DNA of 21,207 bases. Origin: a virus. The DNA lies in the IMG/VR virus record IMGVR_UViG_3300044627_001038, positions 1 to 21,207 of that record. One strand, 5' to 3'. A program made the translations under genes and the position numbers. A model generated the notes under the pieces. That model was not told the DNA's origin, made no database searches, and saw nothing but the letters and a program-made list of their open reading frames with translations. Shown in pieces: positions 1 through 5,271 of this stretch (its first letter is position 1; each line of letters opens with the position of its first letter).

Positions 1-1
1 G

Positions 2-40
2 CTCGCCTGGAACTTTCCGTTCCATGTGGAGGCGTGGTGA
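2..40 (+). CDS. 3' end of an upstream gene (partial, unidentified)
   Basis: Frame 2 is open from the left edge and ends at a TGA at 38-40, giving the last 12 residues LAWNFPFHVEAW. The stop lies 4 bases before the ATG of the next gene, the same tight spacing seen across the window, which is the main reason to believe this tail. The aromatic-rich ending suits a virion protein, but twelve residues cannot identify a family. The other forward frame (from base 3) is also open here and would extend the next gene upstream, so this call is tentative. Confidence 0.35.
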   Translation, partial: LAWNFPFHVEAW

Positions 41-44
41 CCGG

Positions 45-707
45 ATGAACCAGTCCGTAGGCCAGGGCATTCCGTCCAAGCTGGCAGGCGTCCCCTCCGG
101 GCACTTGGCGCCATCGTCGTGGGTGCTACCGTACAAGCCGGGGGCGATGTCGTCGTTCACCAATCTGGTGGTGACGGTCACGCCGGGTACGCTCAACCTC
201 GCGGCGGGCGTTAATATTAACGGCTCTACGACGGTCACGATTACTGTCAACCCGGCAGGCGGGCAACTGATCGTCTCGGCGGTTGGCTCCACGTCGATCA
301 CGTTCAATCTAGCGGGCAACTTGGCTGGTGCCTTGTCCGCGTCTGGCAGCACGTCCTTCTCGTTCACGGTGAACAACGCCACGCTTGGCGCCATCGTCGA
401 CGCCGTGGGCGCTGCGCTGGTGCAGTTCTCAAACAGCGCCACGATCAGGGCCACGGGAAATTTGAGCGGCGACATCACACCGTTCACCGAACTCAGTCCG
501 CAAAATTTAGCGGCGGCGGTATGGGAAACGATTGCCGCAGACTTCAACGACTCAGGGACGATGGGCAACAAGTTGAACCTTGCAGCATCTGGCGGAGTAG
601 ACTACGATACGCTTGCGCAAGCTGTGTGGACCTATGTGAGCCGCACGCTAACCTCGGGCAGCAATGACTGCCTGACCCTCCCCCAGTTCCTGGCTCTGAA
701 GGACTGA
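45..707 (+). CDS. Beta-strand repeat protein, probable virion protein, unknown function
   Basis: A 220-residue protein. Residues about 40-140 are Thr/Ser/Gly/Ala-rich with alternating hydrophobic residues and recurring strand-like units such as INGSTTVTITV, AVGSTSITFNL and ASGSTSFSFTV, about 20-25 residues apart. This suggests a stacked beta or Ig-like fold. The C-terminal part carries two similar helical segments, LAAAVWETIAADF (about 155-167) and LAQAVWTYVSRTL (about 190-202), on either side of a GTMGNKLNLAASGG turn. I recall this style from uncharacterised phage structural proteins but cannot name a family. The ATG at 45 is preferred because GGAGG (28-32) precedes it and the upstream frame stops at 40; an in-frame ATG at 24 is the alternative. 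The TGA overlaps the ATG at 707 of the next gene. Virion location is inferred from position. Confidence 0.6.
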   Translation: MNQSVGQGIPSKLAGVPSGHLAPSSWVLPYKPGAMSSFTNLVVTVTPGTLNLAAGVNINGSTTVTITVNPAGGQLIVSAVGSTSITFNLAGNLAGALSASGSTSFSFTVNNATLGAIVDAVGAALVQFSNSATIRATGNLSGDITPFTELSPQNLAAAVWETIAADFNDSGTMGNKLNLAASGGVDYDTLAQAVWTYVSRTLTSGSNDCLTLPQFLALKD

Positions 708-709
708 TG

Positions 710-949
710 ATGGCTAAGTCCCCAGCGTGGACCAGAAAAGAAGGCCAGAACCCCAAGGGCGGGTTGAACGCCAAGGGACGCGCCTCTGCGAAGGCTCAGG
801 GCATGAACCTGAAGCCCCCTCAACCAGAAGGCGGCCCACGCAAGAAGTCGTTCTGTGCCCGTTCAGCGGGGCAGATGAAGATGTGGCCGGAAGCGGCCAA
901 AGACCCTGACAGCCGTTTGCGCAAAGCGCGGCGGGCATGGAAGTGCTGA
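710..949 (+). CDS. Short basic phage protein (DUF6321-like)
   Basis: A 79-residue, strongly basic protein rich in Lys, Arg, Pro and Gly. The recognisable pieces are SPAWTRKEGQNPKGGLNAKG near the N-terminus, then KPPQPEGGPRKKSFCARS, and a C-terminal tail of dispersed basic residues ending in RAWKC. From memory this order (SPAWxRKEGxNPxGGLNxKGR, then RKKSFCAR, then a terminal WxC) matches a small family shared by phages and large aquatic viruses, which I believe is DUF6321; I could not check this. The function is unknown. Charge and repeated appearance beside structural genes make a nucleic-acid or virion-assembly role possible. AAGGA at 699-703 sits 6 bases from the ATG at 710, so I prefer that over the ATG at 707 that overlaps the previous stop. 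It is the first of seven tiny basic genes in the window. Confidence 0.75.
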   Translation: MAKSPAWTRKEGQNPKGGLNAKGRASAKAQGMNLKPPQPEGGPRKKSFCARSAGQMKMWPEAAKDPDSRLRKARRAWKC

Positions 950-950
950 C

Positions 951-1127
951 ATGAAACACGAAATTTCTGAGGGCACAAAACATGTTGTTGACGCCCTATC
1001 AGTCGTTACAGTGGTTGGCACGCTCGTGGAATTTTTACCTGCTATTGCAGCAATCTTTACGATTGTGTGGACCGGGATTCGCATCTGGGAAACAGACACG
1101 ATCAAATCGTGGACCGGGAGAAAGTAG
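951..1127 (+). CDS. Small class II holin-like membrane protein
   Basis: A 58-residue ORF starting ATG at 951 and ending TAG at 1125-1127. It begins MKHEISEGTKHVVDALSVV and has one or two hydrophobic segments between residues 16 and 42, including VVGTLVEFLPAIAAIFTIVW, then a charged tail ending TGRK. Size, charged N-terminus, central acidic/Pro interruption and basic C-terminus match small class II holins of podoviruses, which open the inner membrane for the endolysin. GGAAG at 939-943 is 7 bases from the ATG. The TAG overlaps the GTG of the next gene (TAGTG). The gene is about 7 kb from the endolysin at 8847, which is unusual, and a second holin-like gene lies beside that endolysin. The protein could instead be a membrane protein of another role. 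The coding call is stronger than the function call. Confidence 0.68.
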   Translation: MKHEISEGTKHVVDALSVVTVVGTLVEFLPAIAAIFTIVWTGIRIWETDTIKSWTGRK

Positions 1128-1468
1128 TGCCGGTTCAGTCTGAGGCACAGCGGCGTCTGATGTACGCGGCACTGAAAGATCCCAAGGGCACAGGCATCCC
1201 CCGTAGCGTTGCCGAGAAGTTTGTTGGTCCCAAAGCACATGCCGAAGGAGGCAGTATGAAAGAGTCCAAGGAAATGATGAAGAAGGAAGTGGCCTTCATG
1301 AAGAAGAAGGGCGCTCCGAAGTCCATGATCAAGCACGAGATGAAAGAAGCCAAGGGCAAGACCAAGAAGATGTCAAGCGGCGGGTTTACTCGCGCAGCCG
1401 ATGGCGTTGCCGCGCACGGCAGGACCAAGGCAACCCAGGTCAAGATGATGGGCGGCGGTAAGTGCTAA
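1127..1468 (+). CDS. Small Lys-rich protein with SEAQRRLMYAA N-terminus
   Basis: A 113-residue protein beginning (V/M)PVQSEAQRRLMYAAL, followed by GIPRSVAEKFVG, a HAEGGSM element (nt 1238-1258), a Lys/Met-rich helical stretch (KESKEMMKKEVAFMKKKG) and a Gly-rich end MMGGGKC. The N-terminal pattern resembles short proteins of unknown function that I recall from aquatic phages and a few large viruses. The middle looks like an amphipathic basic helix, so binding to DNA or to an acidic virion surface is plausible but unproven. I chose the GTG at 1127 because it overlaps the preceding TAG, has GGGAG about 8 bases upstream and places the conserved segment at the N-terminus. A longer in-frame start exists at 1067, but it would lie inside the holin-like gene. 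The terminal Cys matches that of the 710-949 product. Confidence 0.7.
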   Translation: MPVQSEAQRRLMYAALKDPKGTGIPRSVAEKFVGPKAHAEGGSMKESKEMMKKEVAFMKKKGAPKSMIKHEMKEAKGKTKKMSSGGFTRAADGVAAHGRTKATQVKMMGGGKC

Positions 1469-1478
1469 GGAGCCTGAA

Positions 1479-2036
1479 ATGAAAAAGCGCAATTTCCGCT
1501 ACGACGAGGGCGGTGAAGTCAACTACGGCGAGGACGAGCGCCCCGCTGCCACGGGGATGTCCGAAGCAGCGGAGTTGATGCCCGAAAAGCCCAAGGCCAA
1601 GGCCAAGGCCAAGGCCAAGCCACCCGCAGGAACTCCGGGCGGTGCAAATCGGGGGCAGCGTGCTGAATCTCCTTCGCCTCAGCGAGTTGAAGTCACAGCC
1701 AAGAAGTACCCCAAGGACGATGAGTCCAAGTCTGTTTCCGAACGCGCCAAGGCCGCACGTGAACGTGCCCGTATGGGCAGCACCGGGACCGATGAGCGTT
1801 CAGCGACTGAGCGCATGGGTGGCACCGAGCGCAAGGGTTCTTCTACCTCAACGGACACGCGGTCTATCTCAGACCGCATGAAGGCCATGCGTGAAAGCGC
1901 TCGGTCTAGCAGCACCGGGACCGATACCCGCTCGGTCGGTGAGCGGATTCGTGGGGCTCTGGGCTTTGCCAAAGGCGGCAAAGTTCGTGGTGGCGGTTGT
2001 GAGCGGCAGGGCAAGACCAAGGGGAGGTTCGTTTGA
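1479..2036 (+). CDS. Repetitive charged protein (KA repeats and RSxxERM repeats)
   Basis: A 185-residue highly charged, low-complexity protein. It starts MKKRNFRYDEGGEV, so the YDEGGEV element is at residues 8-14. A Lys-Ala run follows, encoded by four exact AAGGCC units at 1593-1616. Residues 85-163 hold about three and a half imperfect 22-residue units of the form RS-x-x-(E/D)-R-(M/A)-K-A-x-R-E-x-A-R-x-x-S-T-G-T-D. The end is FAKGGKV, then a Gly/Cys patch and GKTKGRFV. It is probably helical and Arg/Lys-rich, with no enzyme motif. The ending resembles a GKTKGR(M/F)V tail I recall from small aquatic phage proteins. AAGGAG (1467-1472) is 6 bases from the ATG. The stop overlaps the TTG start of the next gene. 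The role is unknown; DNA association or virion packaging is a guess from charge and neighbours. Confidence 0.68.
   Translation: MKKRNFRYDEGGEVNYGEDERPAATGMSEAAELMPEKPKAKAKAKAKPPAGTPGGANRGQRAESPSPQRVEVTAKKYPKDDESKSVSERAKAARERARMGSTGTDERSATERMGGTERKGSSTSTDTRSISDRMKAMRESARSSSTGTDTRSVGERIRGALGFAKGGKVRGGGCERQGKTKGRFV
1593..1616 (+). repeat. Tandem AAGGCC hexamer, four exact copies
   Basis: Four perfect copies of AAGGCC encode the Lys-Ala run of the 1479-2036 product. Being in frame and a multiple of three, copy-number change would lengthen or shorten the run without breaking the gene. Confidence 0.85.
1731..1967 (+). repeat. Imperfect 22-residue protein repeat (about 3.5 units)
   Basis: Units begin at S-V-S-E-R, R-S-A-T-E-R, R-S-I-S-D-R and R-S-V-G-E-R in the 1479-2036 product, and the first three end in S-T-(G/S)-T-D. 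The DNA AGCACCGGGACCGAT recurs in the first and third units, so this is a duplication that has since diverged. Confidence 0.7.
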
Positions 2037-2329
2037 GAACTTCACGCGGCATGGGTGCCATCAACCCCTCCAAGATGCCCAAAGGCAAGGTGAAGAAGCG
2101 CCGTGACAACACCGACTTTACGCAGTACGCCGAAGGCGGACAAGTGTACGCCGAGGGCGGACGGGTGAACGAAGCTGGCAACTACACCAAGCCTGGGATG
2201 CGGAAGAGCCTTTTTGAGTCCATCAAGGGGCAGGCTACCCAAGGCACCGCTGCAGGTCAGTGGAGCGCCCGCAAGGCACAGCTTCTTGCCAAGCAGTACA
2301 AGGCCAAGGGTGGCGGGTACAGGGACTGA
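2033..2329 (+). CDS. Short basic protein with YAEGG tandem and AGNYTKPxMRK motif
   Basis: A 98-residue protein that can start at TTG 2033, which overlaps the previous TGA as TTGA and has an excellent GGGGAGG at 2021-2027, 5 bases away. The ATG at 2051 is the alternative. After MGAINPSKMPKGKVKKRRDN it carries a perfect tandem of the Gly-Gly motif, YAEGGQV then YAEGGRV (nt 2126-2167). The second half reads NEAGNYTKPGMRKSLFESIK and GQWSARKAQLLAKQYKAKGG. From memory the second half belongs to a small conserved family of unknown function found in phages and some algal viruses. The predicted structure is basic and helical. No catalytic motif is seen. It sits in the middle of the small-gene cassette, 1 base from the next gene. 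Confidence 0.7.
   Translation: MRTSRGMGAINPSKMPKGKVKKRRDNTDFTQYAEGGQVYAEGGRVNEAGNYTKPGMRKSLFESIKGQATQGTAAGQWSARKAQLLAKQYKAKGGGYRD
2126..2167 (+). repeat. Tandem YAEGGxV motif
   Basis: Two adjacent 7-residue copies, YAEGGQV and YAEGGRV, in the 2033-2329 product. The 21-base units are similar but not identical (tacgccgaaggcggacaagtg and its neighbour differ at a few bases). It is the clearest example of a motif shared with other proteins of the window. Confidence 0.85.
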
Positions 2330-2330
2330 C

Positions 2331-2564
2331 ATGAAGGCCCCGCAGCAAAGTCTGAAGGACTGGACCGCGCAGAAGTGGACGACCAAAAGTGGCAAACCTT
2401 CTAGCAAGACCGGCGAACGTTACCTCCCCAAGGCAGCTATCGAGTCTCTTACACCTTCAGAATACGCTGCCACAACCAAAGCCAAACGCGCAGGAAAAGC
2501 CGCAGGCAAACAGTTCGTCAAACAGCCTCCCAAGGTTGCTGCAAAGACCGCTAAATTTAGGTAA
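2331..2564 (+). CDS. Short basic phage protein (QSLKDWTxQKW family)
   Basis: A 77-residue Lys-rich protein reading MKAPQQSLKDWTAQKWTTKS, then GKPSSKTGERYLPKAAIESL and a Lys/Ala tail ending KTAKFR. The pattern LKxWxxQxWxTKSGKPSxxTGERYLPxxA is one I recall as a small conserved family of unknown function in phages and large aquatic viruses. It is highly basic and may bind nucleic acid; nothing in the sequence proves this. The ATG at 2331 is 1 base after the previous TGA. A longer frame reaching 2214 would overlap the upstream gene heavily and is less likely. The stop is 3 bases before the adaptor gene, so the two are likely expressed together. Confidence 0.72.
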   Translation: MKAPQQSLKDWTAQKWTTKSGKPSSKTGERYLPKAAIESLTPSEYAATTKAKRAGKAAGKQFVKQPPKVAAKTAKFR

Positions 2565-2567
2565 GCC

Positions 2568-3263
2568 ATGACAACCTCCGGCACCGCTACGTTTAATTTA
2601 GATTTGGCAGAGTACGTCGAGGAAGCCTTTGAGCGCTGTGGTGCTGAGTTGCGCACGGGCTATGATTTGCGTACTGCAAGACGGTCGTTAAATTTGTTGT
2701 TCGCAGATTGGTCCAATCGCGGTATCAATATGTGGACCATTGAGCAGGGTACACAAGTCCTGACTCCTGGCACAAACACCTACACGCTGCCCGCCGATAC
2801 GGTGGATCTGATTGAGCATGTGATTCGCACGGGCGCGGGGAATGTCTCCACGCAGACGGACCTGACCATTACGCGCATCAGTGTTTCTACCTACTCGTCC
2901 ATCCCAAACAAGCTCCAGTCTGCAAGGCCGATCCAAATTTGGATCAACCGCCAAGGCCCTGCTCCGCAGTTCACGGTGTGGCCTACGCCTGACAATTCTC
3001 AGACGTACACGCTCGTCTACTGGCGCTTGCGCAGGATTCAGGACGCTGGTGCGGGCGGGACGTACACACAAGATGTACCGTTTAGGTTCATCCCCGCTTT
3101 GGTGTCAGGGCTTGCCTACTACCTGTCCATGAAGATCCCCGGTGCGATGGAGCGGATGCAGGTGCTGAAGGCGCAGTATGATGAGGACTGGGATCTTGCA
3201 TCCACTGAGGACCGCGAGAAGGCCGCTGTCCGGTTCGTCCCGCGAGAGCAGTTCATTAGTTAA
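2568..3263 (+). CDS. Head-tail adaptor-like virion protein (first of two)
   Basis: A 231-residue protein. The N-terminal helical region (about 10-50) includes EYVEEAFERCGAELRTGYDL and LLFADWSNRGINMW, followed by QVLTPGTNTYTLPADTVDL and RPIQIWINRQGPAPQFTVWP. The C-terminus returns to helices (VPFRFIPALVSGLAYYLSMK and a charged end). An N-terminal helical bundle, a beta-rich middle starting with a TPGTNTYTLPADTVD-like strand, then a C-terminal helical pair is typical of short-tailed phage adaptor or tail-tube-A proteins (T7 gp11, P22 gp4, SU10-type adaptors), which bind the portal and extend the tail. I assign it on architecture and position, not a confirmed match. The start follows the small-gene cassette with no clear strong SD. 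An HNH gene starts 2 bases after its stop. Confidence 0.62.
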   Translation: MTTSGTATFNLDLAEYVEEAFERCGAELRTGYDLRTARRSLNLLFADWSNRGINMWTIEQGTQVLTPGTNTYTLPADTVDLIEHVIRTGAGNVSTQTDLTITRISVSTYSSIPNKLQSARPIQIWINRQGPAPQFTVWPTPDNSQTYTLVYWRLRRIQDAGAGGTYTQDVPFRFIPALVSGLAYYLSMKIPGAMERMQVLKAQYDEDWDLASTEDREKAAVRFVPREQFIS

Positions 3264-3265
3264 TC

Positions 3266-3850
3266 ATGCCTCTCAAAGACACTGAGGCAAGAAAGGCATA
3301 CGCGAAAGCGTATGCAGAAACTCGTCGTGAGGAATTAAACGCATACCGTAGAGCATGGAAAGCAGCCAACAAAGAAAAAATGGCTGAGTACGAGAAAAAG
3401 TACAAAGAAAAGAAAGGCGAAGCTCTTGTAATAGCGCAAAGAGCCCGCGTTGCAAAATGGCGTGAAAGGAATCTGGAAACCGTACGTGCTGCAAATAAAG
3501 AGCAGGCAGCTAAGAAGCGGGCAGAAAATCCTGAAAAAATTAAAGCCGCTAAGAAAGCATATGCGCAACGTAAGAAAGATGTTATCAATGCGGCAGTTGC
3601 TCGTAGAAAAGCGGCTAAGTTAAAGCGGACACCCAAGTGGCTAACAAAATTTGACAAGTTGAAGATTCAGTGTGTCTATTCAATAGCAGCAATGCTGACT
3701 CGGGTAAATAACGAGCCATGGCATGTAGACCATATTATTCCCTTGCAAGGAGACTTGGTTTCAGGTTTACATGTACCTTCAAATTTGCAAGTTATGCGCG
3801 GCGTTGAAAACGTGCGTAAACACAAGAAGTTTGAGGTGACGCATGTCTAA
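3266..3850 (+). CDS. HNH endonuclease, probable free-standing homing enzyme
   Basis: A 194-residue protein. Residues 1-125 are Lys/Arg/Ala-rich with loose repeats of the type AYxxxW/Y-K-x-A-N-K-E, likely DNA-contacting helices. The C-terminal catalytic part shows WHVDHIIPLQGD (152-163), with H153, D155 and H156, followed by SGLHVPSNLQVM with N173, then N182 and a Lys-rich end. This matches the HNH pattern, where the first His is the general base and later Asn/His bind the metal. The gene is visibly A-rich compared with its neighbours, sits between two connector-region genes and overlaps the next gene by 8 bases (ATGTCTAA). These are typical signs of an inserted homing endonuclease. It has no strong SD; only 2 bases separate it from the previous stop. 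The target site is unknown. Confidence 0.82.
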   Translation: MPLKDTEARKAYAKAYAETRREELNAYRRAWKAANKEKMAEYEKKYKEKKGEALVIAQRARVAKWRERNLETVRAANKEQAAKKRAENPEKIKAAKKAYAQRKKDVINAAVARRKAAKLKRTPKWLTKFDKLKIQCVYSIAAMLTRVNNEPWHVDHIIPLQGDLVSGLHVPSNLQVMRGVENVRKHKKFEVTHV

Positions 3851-4235
3851 CCGTTTTGCTAATGGTGCAAAGGCCTTCGGATTTTGTGATCGTTGTGGGT
3901 TTCGTTTTGATCTCAAAAAGCTCAAAAATGAGGTCATCAAAACAAAGCGTACAGCCATAAAATCGTGCCCGCAGTGTTGGAGTAAGGACCATCCTCAACT
4001 TTTGTTAGGGACCTTCCCGGTCTCGGATCCCCAGGCCATCCGTGATCCCCGTCCAGATACGAACACTTGGTACTCTTCAGGTCAGACGGTTATTGACACC
4101 ATCGGTATTGGTAGCCGGGTGATTGAGTGGGGCTGGGCTCCGATAGGTGGGTCCAGTGGTTTTGATGCGCCCCTGACGCCAAATAGCTTGGTCGGGCAGG
4201 GATATGTTGGTACAGTCACGGTCAGCACGACCTGA
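3843..4235 (+). CDS. Four-cysteine zinc-ribbon protein, connector region
   Basis: A 130-residue protein with C15-x2-C18 and C42-x2-C45, framed by FCDRCGFRFDL and SCPQCWSKDHPQLLLG, which is a classic zinc ribbon. The rest has PVSDPQAIRDPRPDTNTWYS and a Gly/Thr-rich C-terminus that suggests a small beta structure. I recall proteins of this kind, annotated as hypothetical, near adaptor genes in aquatic phages, so a structural role in the virion connector is more likely than transcription control, but this is unproven. GAGGTGA at 3833-3839 lies in the HNH gene's 3' end, 3 bases before the ATG. About the first 130 bases are A/T-rich like the HNH gene, then the composition returns to that of the region. 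Confidence 0.65.
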   Translation: MSNRFANGAKAFGFCDRCGFRFDLKKLKNEVIKTKRTAIKSCPQCWSKDHPQLLLGTFPVSDPQAIRDPRPDTNTWYSSGQTVIDTIGIGSRVIEWGWAPIGGSSGFDAPLTPNSLVGQGYVGTVTVSTT

Positions 4236-4251
4236 ACACAAGGAGCCCGAA

Positions 4252-4410
4252 ATGGCAGAGAAAGACAGCAAGGCAATGGCCGCTCTCCGCGCCCATGCGA
4301 AGAAGCCTGCGAAGCAGGCGCACGGCTTCAAGAAGGGCGGTCCTACCTCTGAGGACCGTATGCGCCTGGGCAAGAATCTGTCCCGCGCTGCCAACCAGAA
4401 GACGGGGTGA
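4252..4410 (+). CDS. Tiny basic protein (AALRAHAKKPAxxAH)
   Basis: A 52-residue protein, MAEKDSKAMAALRAHAKKP with AHGFKKGGPTSEDRMRLGKN and ending ANQKTG. It is basic, Ala/Lys-rich and mostly helical, with no enzyme motif. I recall very short phage proteins with the same AxRAHAxxPAxxAHxG...GGPTSxxRxxxGxNxARAxNQ layout, function unknown. AAGGAG at 4240-4245 is 6 bases from the ATG, and its leader AAGGAGCCCGAAATG nearly equals the AAGGAGCCTGAAATG leader at 1467-1481 in front of another small gene. It sits between the zinc-ribbon gene and the next tiny gene. Confidence 0.7.
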   Translation: MAEKDSKAMAALRAHAKKPAKQAHGFKKGGPTSEDRMRLGKNLSRAANQKTG

Positions 4411-4413
4411 GCT

Positions 4414-4605
4414 ATGAGCAAGATCACAAAACTGCCGCCTGCCAAGCAGGCATACCCGCAAGGCCCGGTCAATCCGCGTGACCTGTGCATGGTGGTGGGC
4501 AGCATCTCCAAAGAGTCCGCTCCGGGGCCAAAGACCACGGGCATCAAGCAGCGTGGATCTGGTGCCGCTACGCGGGGCTTCATGTCTCGTGGGCCGATGG
4601 CGTAA
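4414..4605 (+). CDS. Tiny Gly/Arg-rich protein ending RGPMA
   Basis: A 63-residue protein: MSKITKLPPAKQAYPQGPVN, a hydrophobic patch DLCMVVGSIS, then GIKQRGSGAATRGFMSRGPM with a final Ala. The C-terminal RG(x)GAAxxGxxxRGPMA signature is one I recall from very short hypothetical proteins of aquatic phages. It is probably disordered and basic, so a capsid- or DNA-associated role is a guess. The ATG at 4414 is 3 bases after the previous TGA, consistent with coupled translation. An 18-base spacer with a small inverted repeat follows before the second adaptor-like gene. Confidence 0.7.
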   Translation: MSKITKLPPAKQAYPQGPVNPRDLCMVVGSISKESAPGPKTTGIKQRGSGAATRGFMSRGPMA

Positions 4606-4621
4606 CGTACAAAAAAGTACG
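4606..4621. promoter_or_regulatory. Small inverted repeat (CGTAC-A6-GTACG) before the adaptor-like gene
   Basis: CGTAC (4606-4610), six A bases, then GTACG (4617-4621) form a perfect 5-bp stem with an A6 loop, placed right between a TAA (4603-4605) and the ATG at 4624. A short, weak RNA hairpin could affect initiation, since there is no clear SD before that ATG. There is no U-tract, so a terminator is unlikely. Confidence 0.35.
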
Positions 4622-4623
4622 CT

Positions 4624-5271
4624 ATGAACTACACCGAGTTGCAGACTGCCGTTGAGGATAGTACTGAGAACACGTTCTCAGCGACAGACTTTGCGCTTCT
4701 GACGAAGCTGGCAGAGCAGCGCATATACAACTCGGTGCAGCTTCCCAATTTGCGGAAGACATCAAACCTCACGCTGACCATCGGTAATCCGTTACTTGTA
4801 GTGCCGACAGACTTCTTGTCTGCGTTTTCCTTTGGGGTTACATCGGGCACTACGTTCAGTTTTTTGCTGAACAAGGATGTGAACTTCATGCGGGAGGCTT
4901 TCCCGAGTTCAACCACAACGGGGACGCCACAGTACTACGCCCTGTACGGGACGCAGACCGGCACTCCGCTGGTGCAGTCTTTCCTGCTTGGCCCCACGCC
5001 CAACGCTGCGCTGACGGCTGAACTGAACTACTTCTACTACCCGGAGAGCATCGTCACTGCATCGACTACATGGCTGGGTAACAATTTTGACTCGGTGCTG
5101 TTTAACGCAGTGATGCTGGAAGCTGCCCGGTTTATGAAGCAGGAGCAGGACATCGTTGCGTTGATGGACAAAGAGTACATGCAGTCCTTGGCGCTGTTGA
5201 AGAACCTGGGTGACGGGCGCGACAGACAGGACAGTTATCGCTCGGGGCAGGTACGAACACAGGTGAACTAA
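4624..5271 (+). CDS. Adaptor-like virion protein (second of two)
   Basis: A 215-residue protein. It begins MNYTELQTAVEDSTENTFSA, with a helical pair leading to LAEQRIYNSVQLPNLRKTS, then a beta stretch with NPLLVVPTDFLSAFSFGV and FLLNKDVNFMREAFPSS. The C-terminus is helical (FNAVMLEAARFMKQEQDIV and a charged end). From memory this N-terminal helix plus a TP/VPTDFLS strand plus NKDVNFMREA layout matches adaptor proteins described for SU10-type podoviruses. The family name is unchecked. Such proteins ring the portal exit and hold the tail. The ATG follows an inverted repeat and lacks a clear SD. The stop directly abuts the next ATG (TAAATG), a spacing that suits coupling. The other adaptor-like gene at 2568 shares the helical-beta-helical plan but I see no close sequence identity. 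Confidence 0.68.
   Translation: MNYTELQTAVEDSTENTFSATDFALLTKLAEQRIYNSVQLPNLRKTSNLTLTIGNPLLVVPTDFLSAFSFGVTSGTTFSFLLNKDVNFMREAFPSSTTTGTPQYYALYGTQTGTPLVQSFLLGPTPNAALTAELNYFYYPESIVTASTTWLGNNFDSVLFNAVMLEAARFMKQEQDIVALMDKEYMQSLALLKNLGDGRDRQDSYRSGQVRTQVN

Noticed and set aside
3266-3657. Phe/Leu-rich open frames on the - strand opposite the HNH gene
   Set aside because: They are complements of Lys/Ala/Glu codons in the A-rich HNH gene, and the HNH motif is clear on the + strand.
4611-4617. AAAAAAG as a -1 frameshift slippery site
   Set aside because: It lies after the TAA at 4603-4605 and before the next ATG, so no ribosome reading either gene would use it.
4606-4621. The inverted repeat as a rho-independent terminator
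   Set aside because: The stem is only 5 bp with two A-T pairs, and no T-tract follows on either strand.
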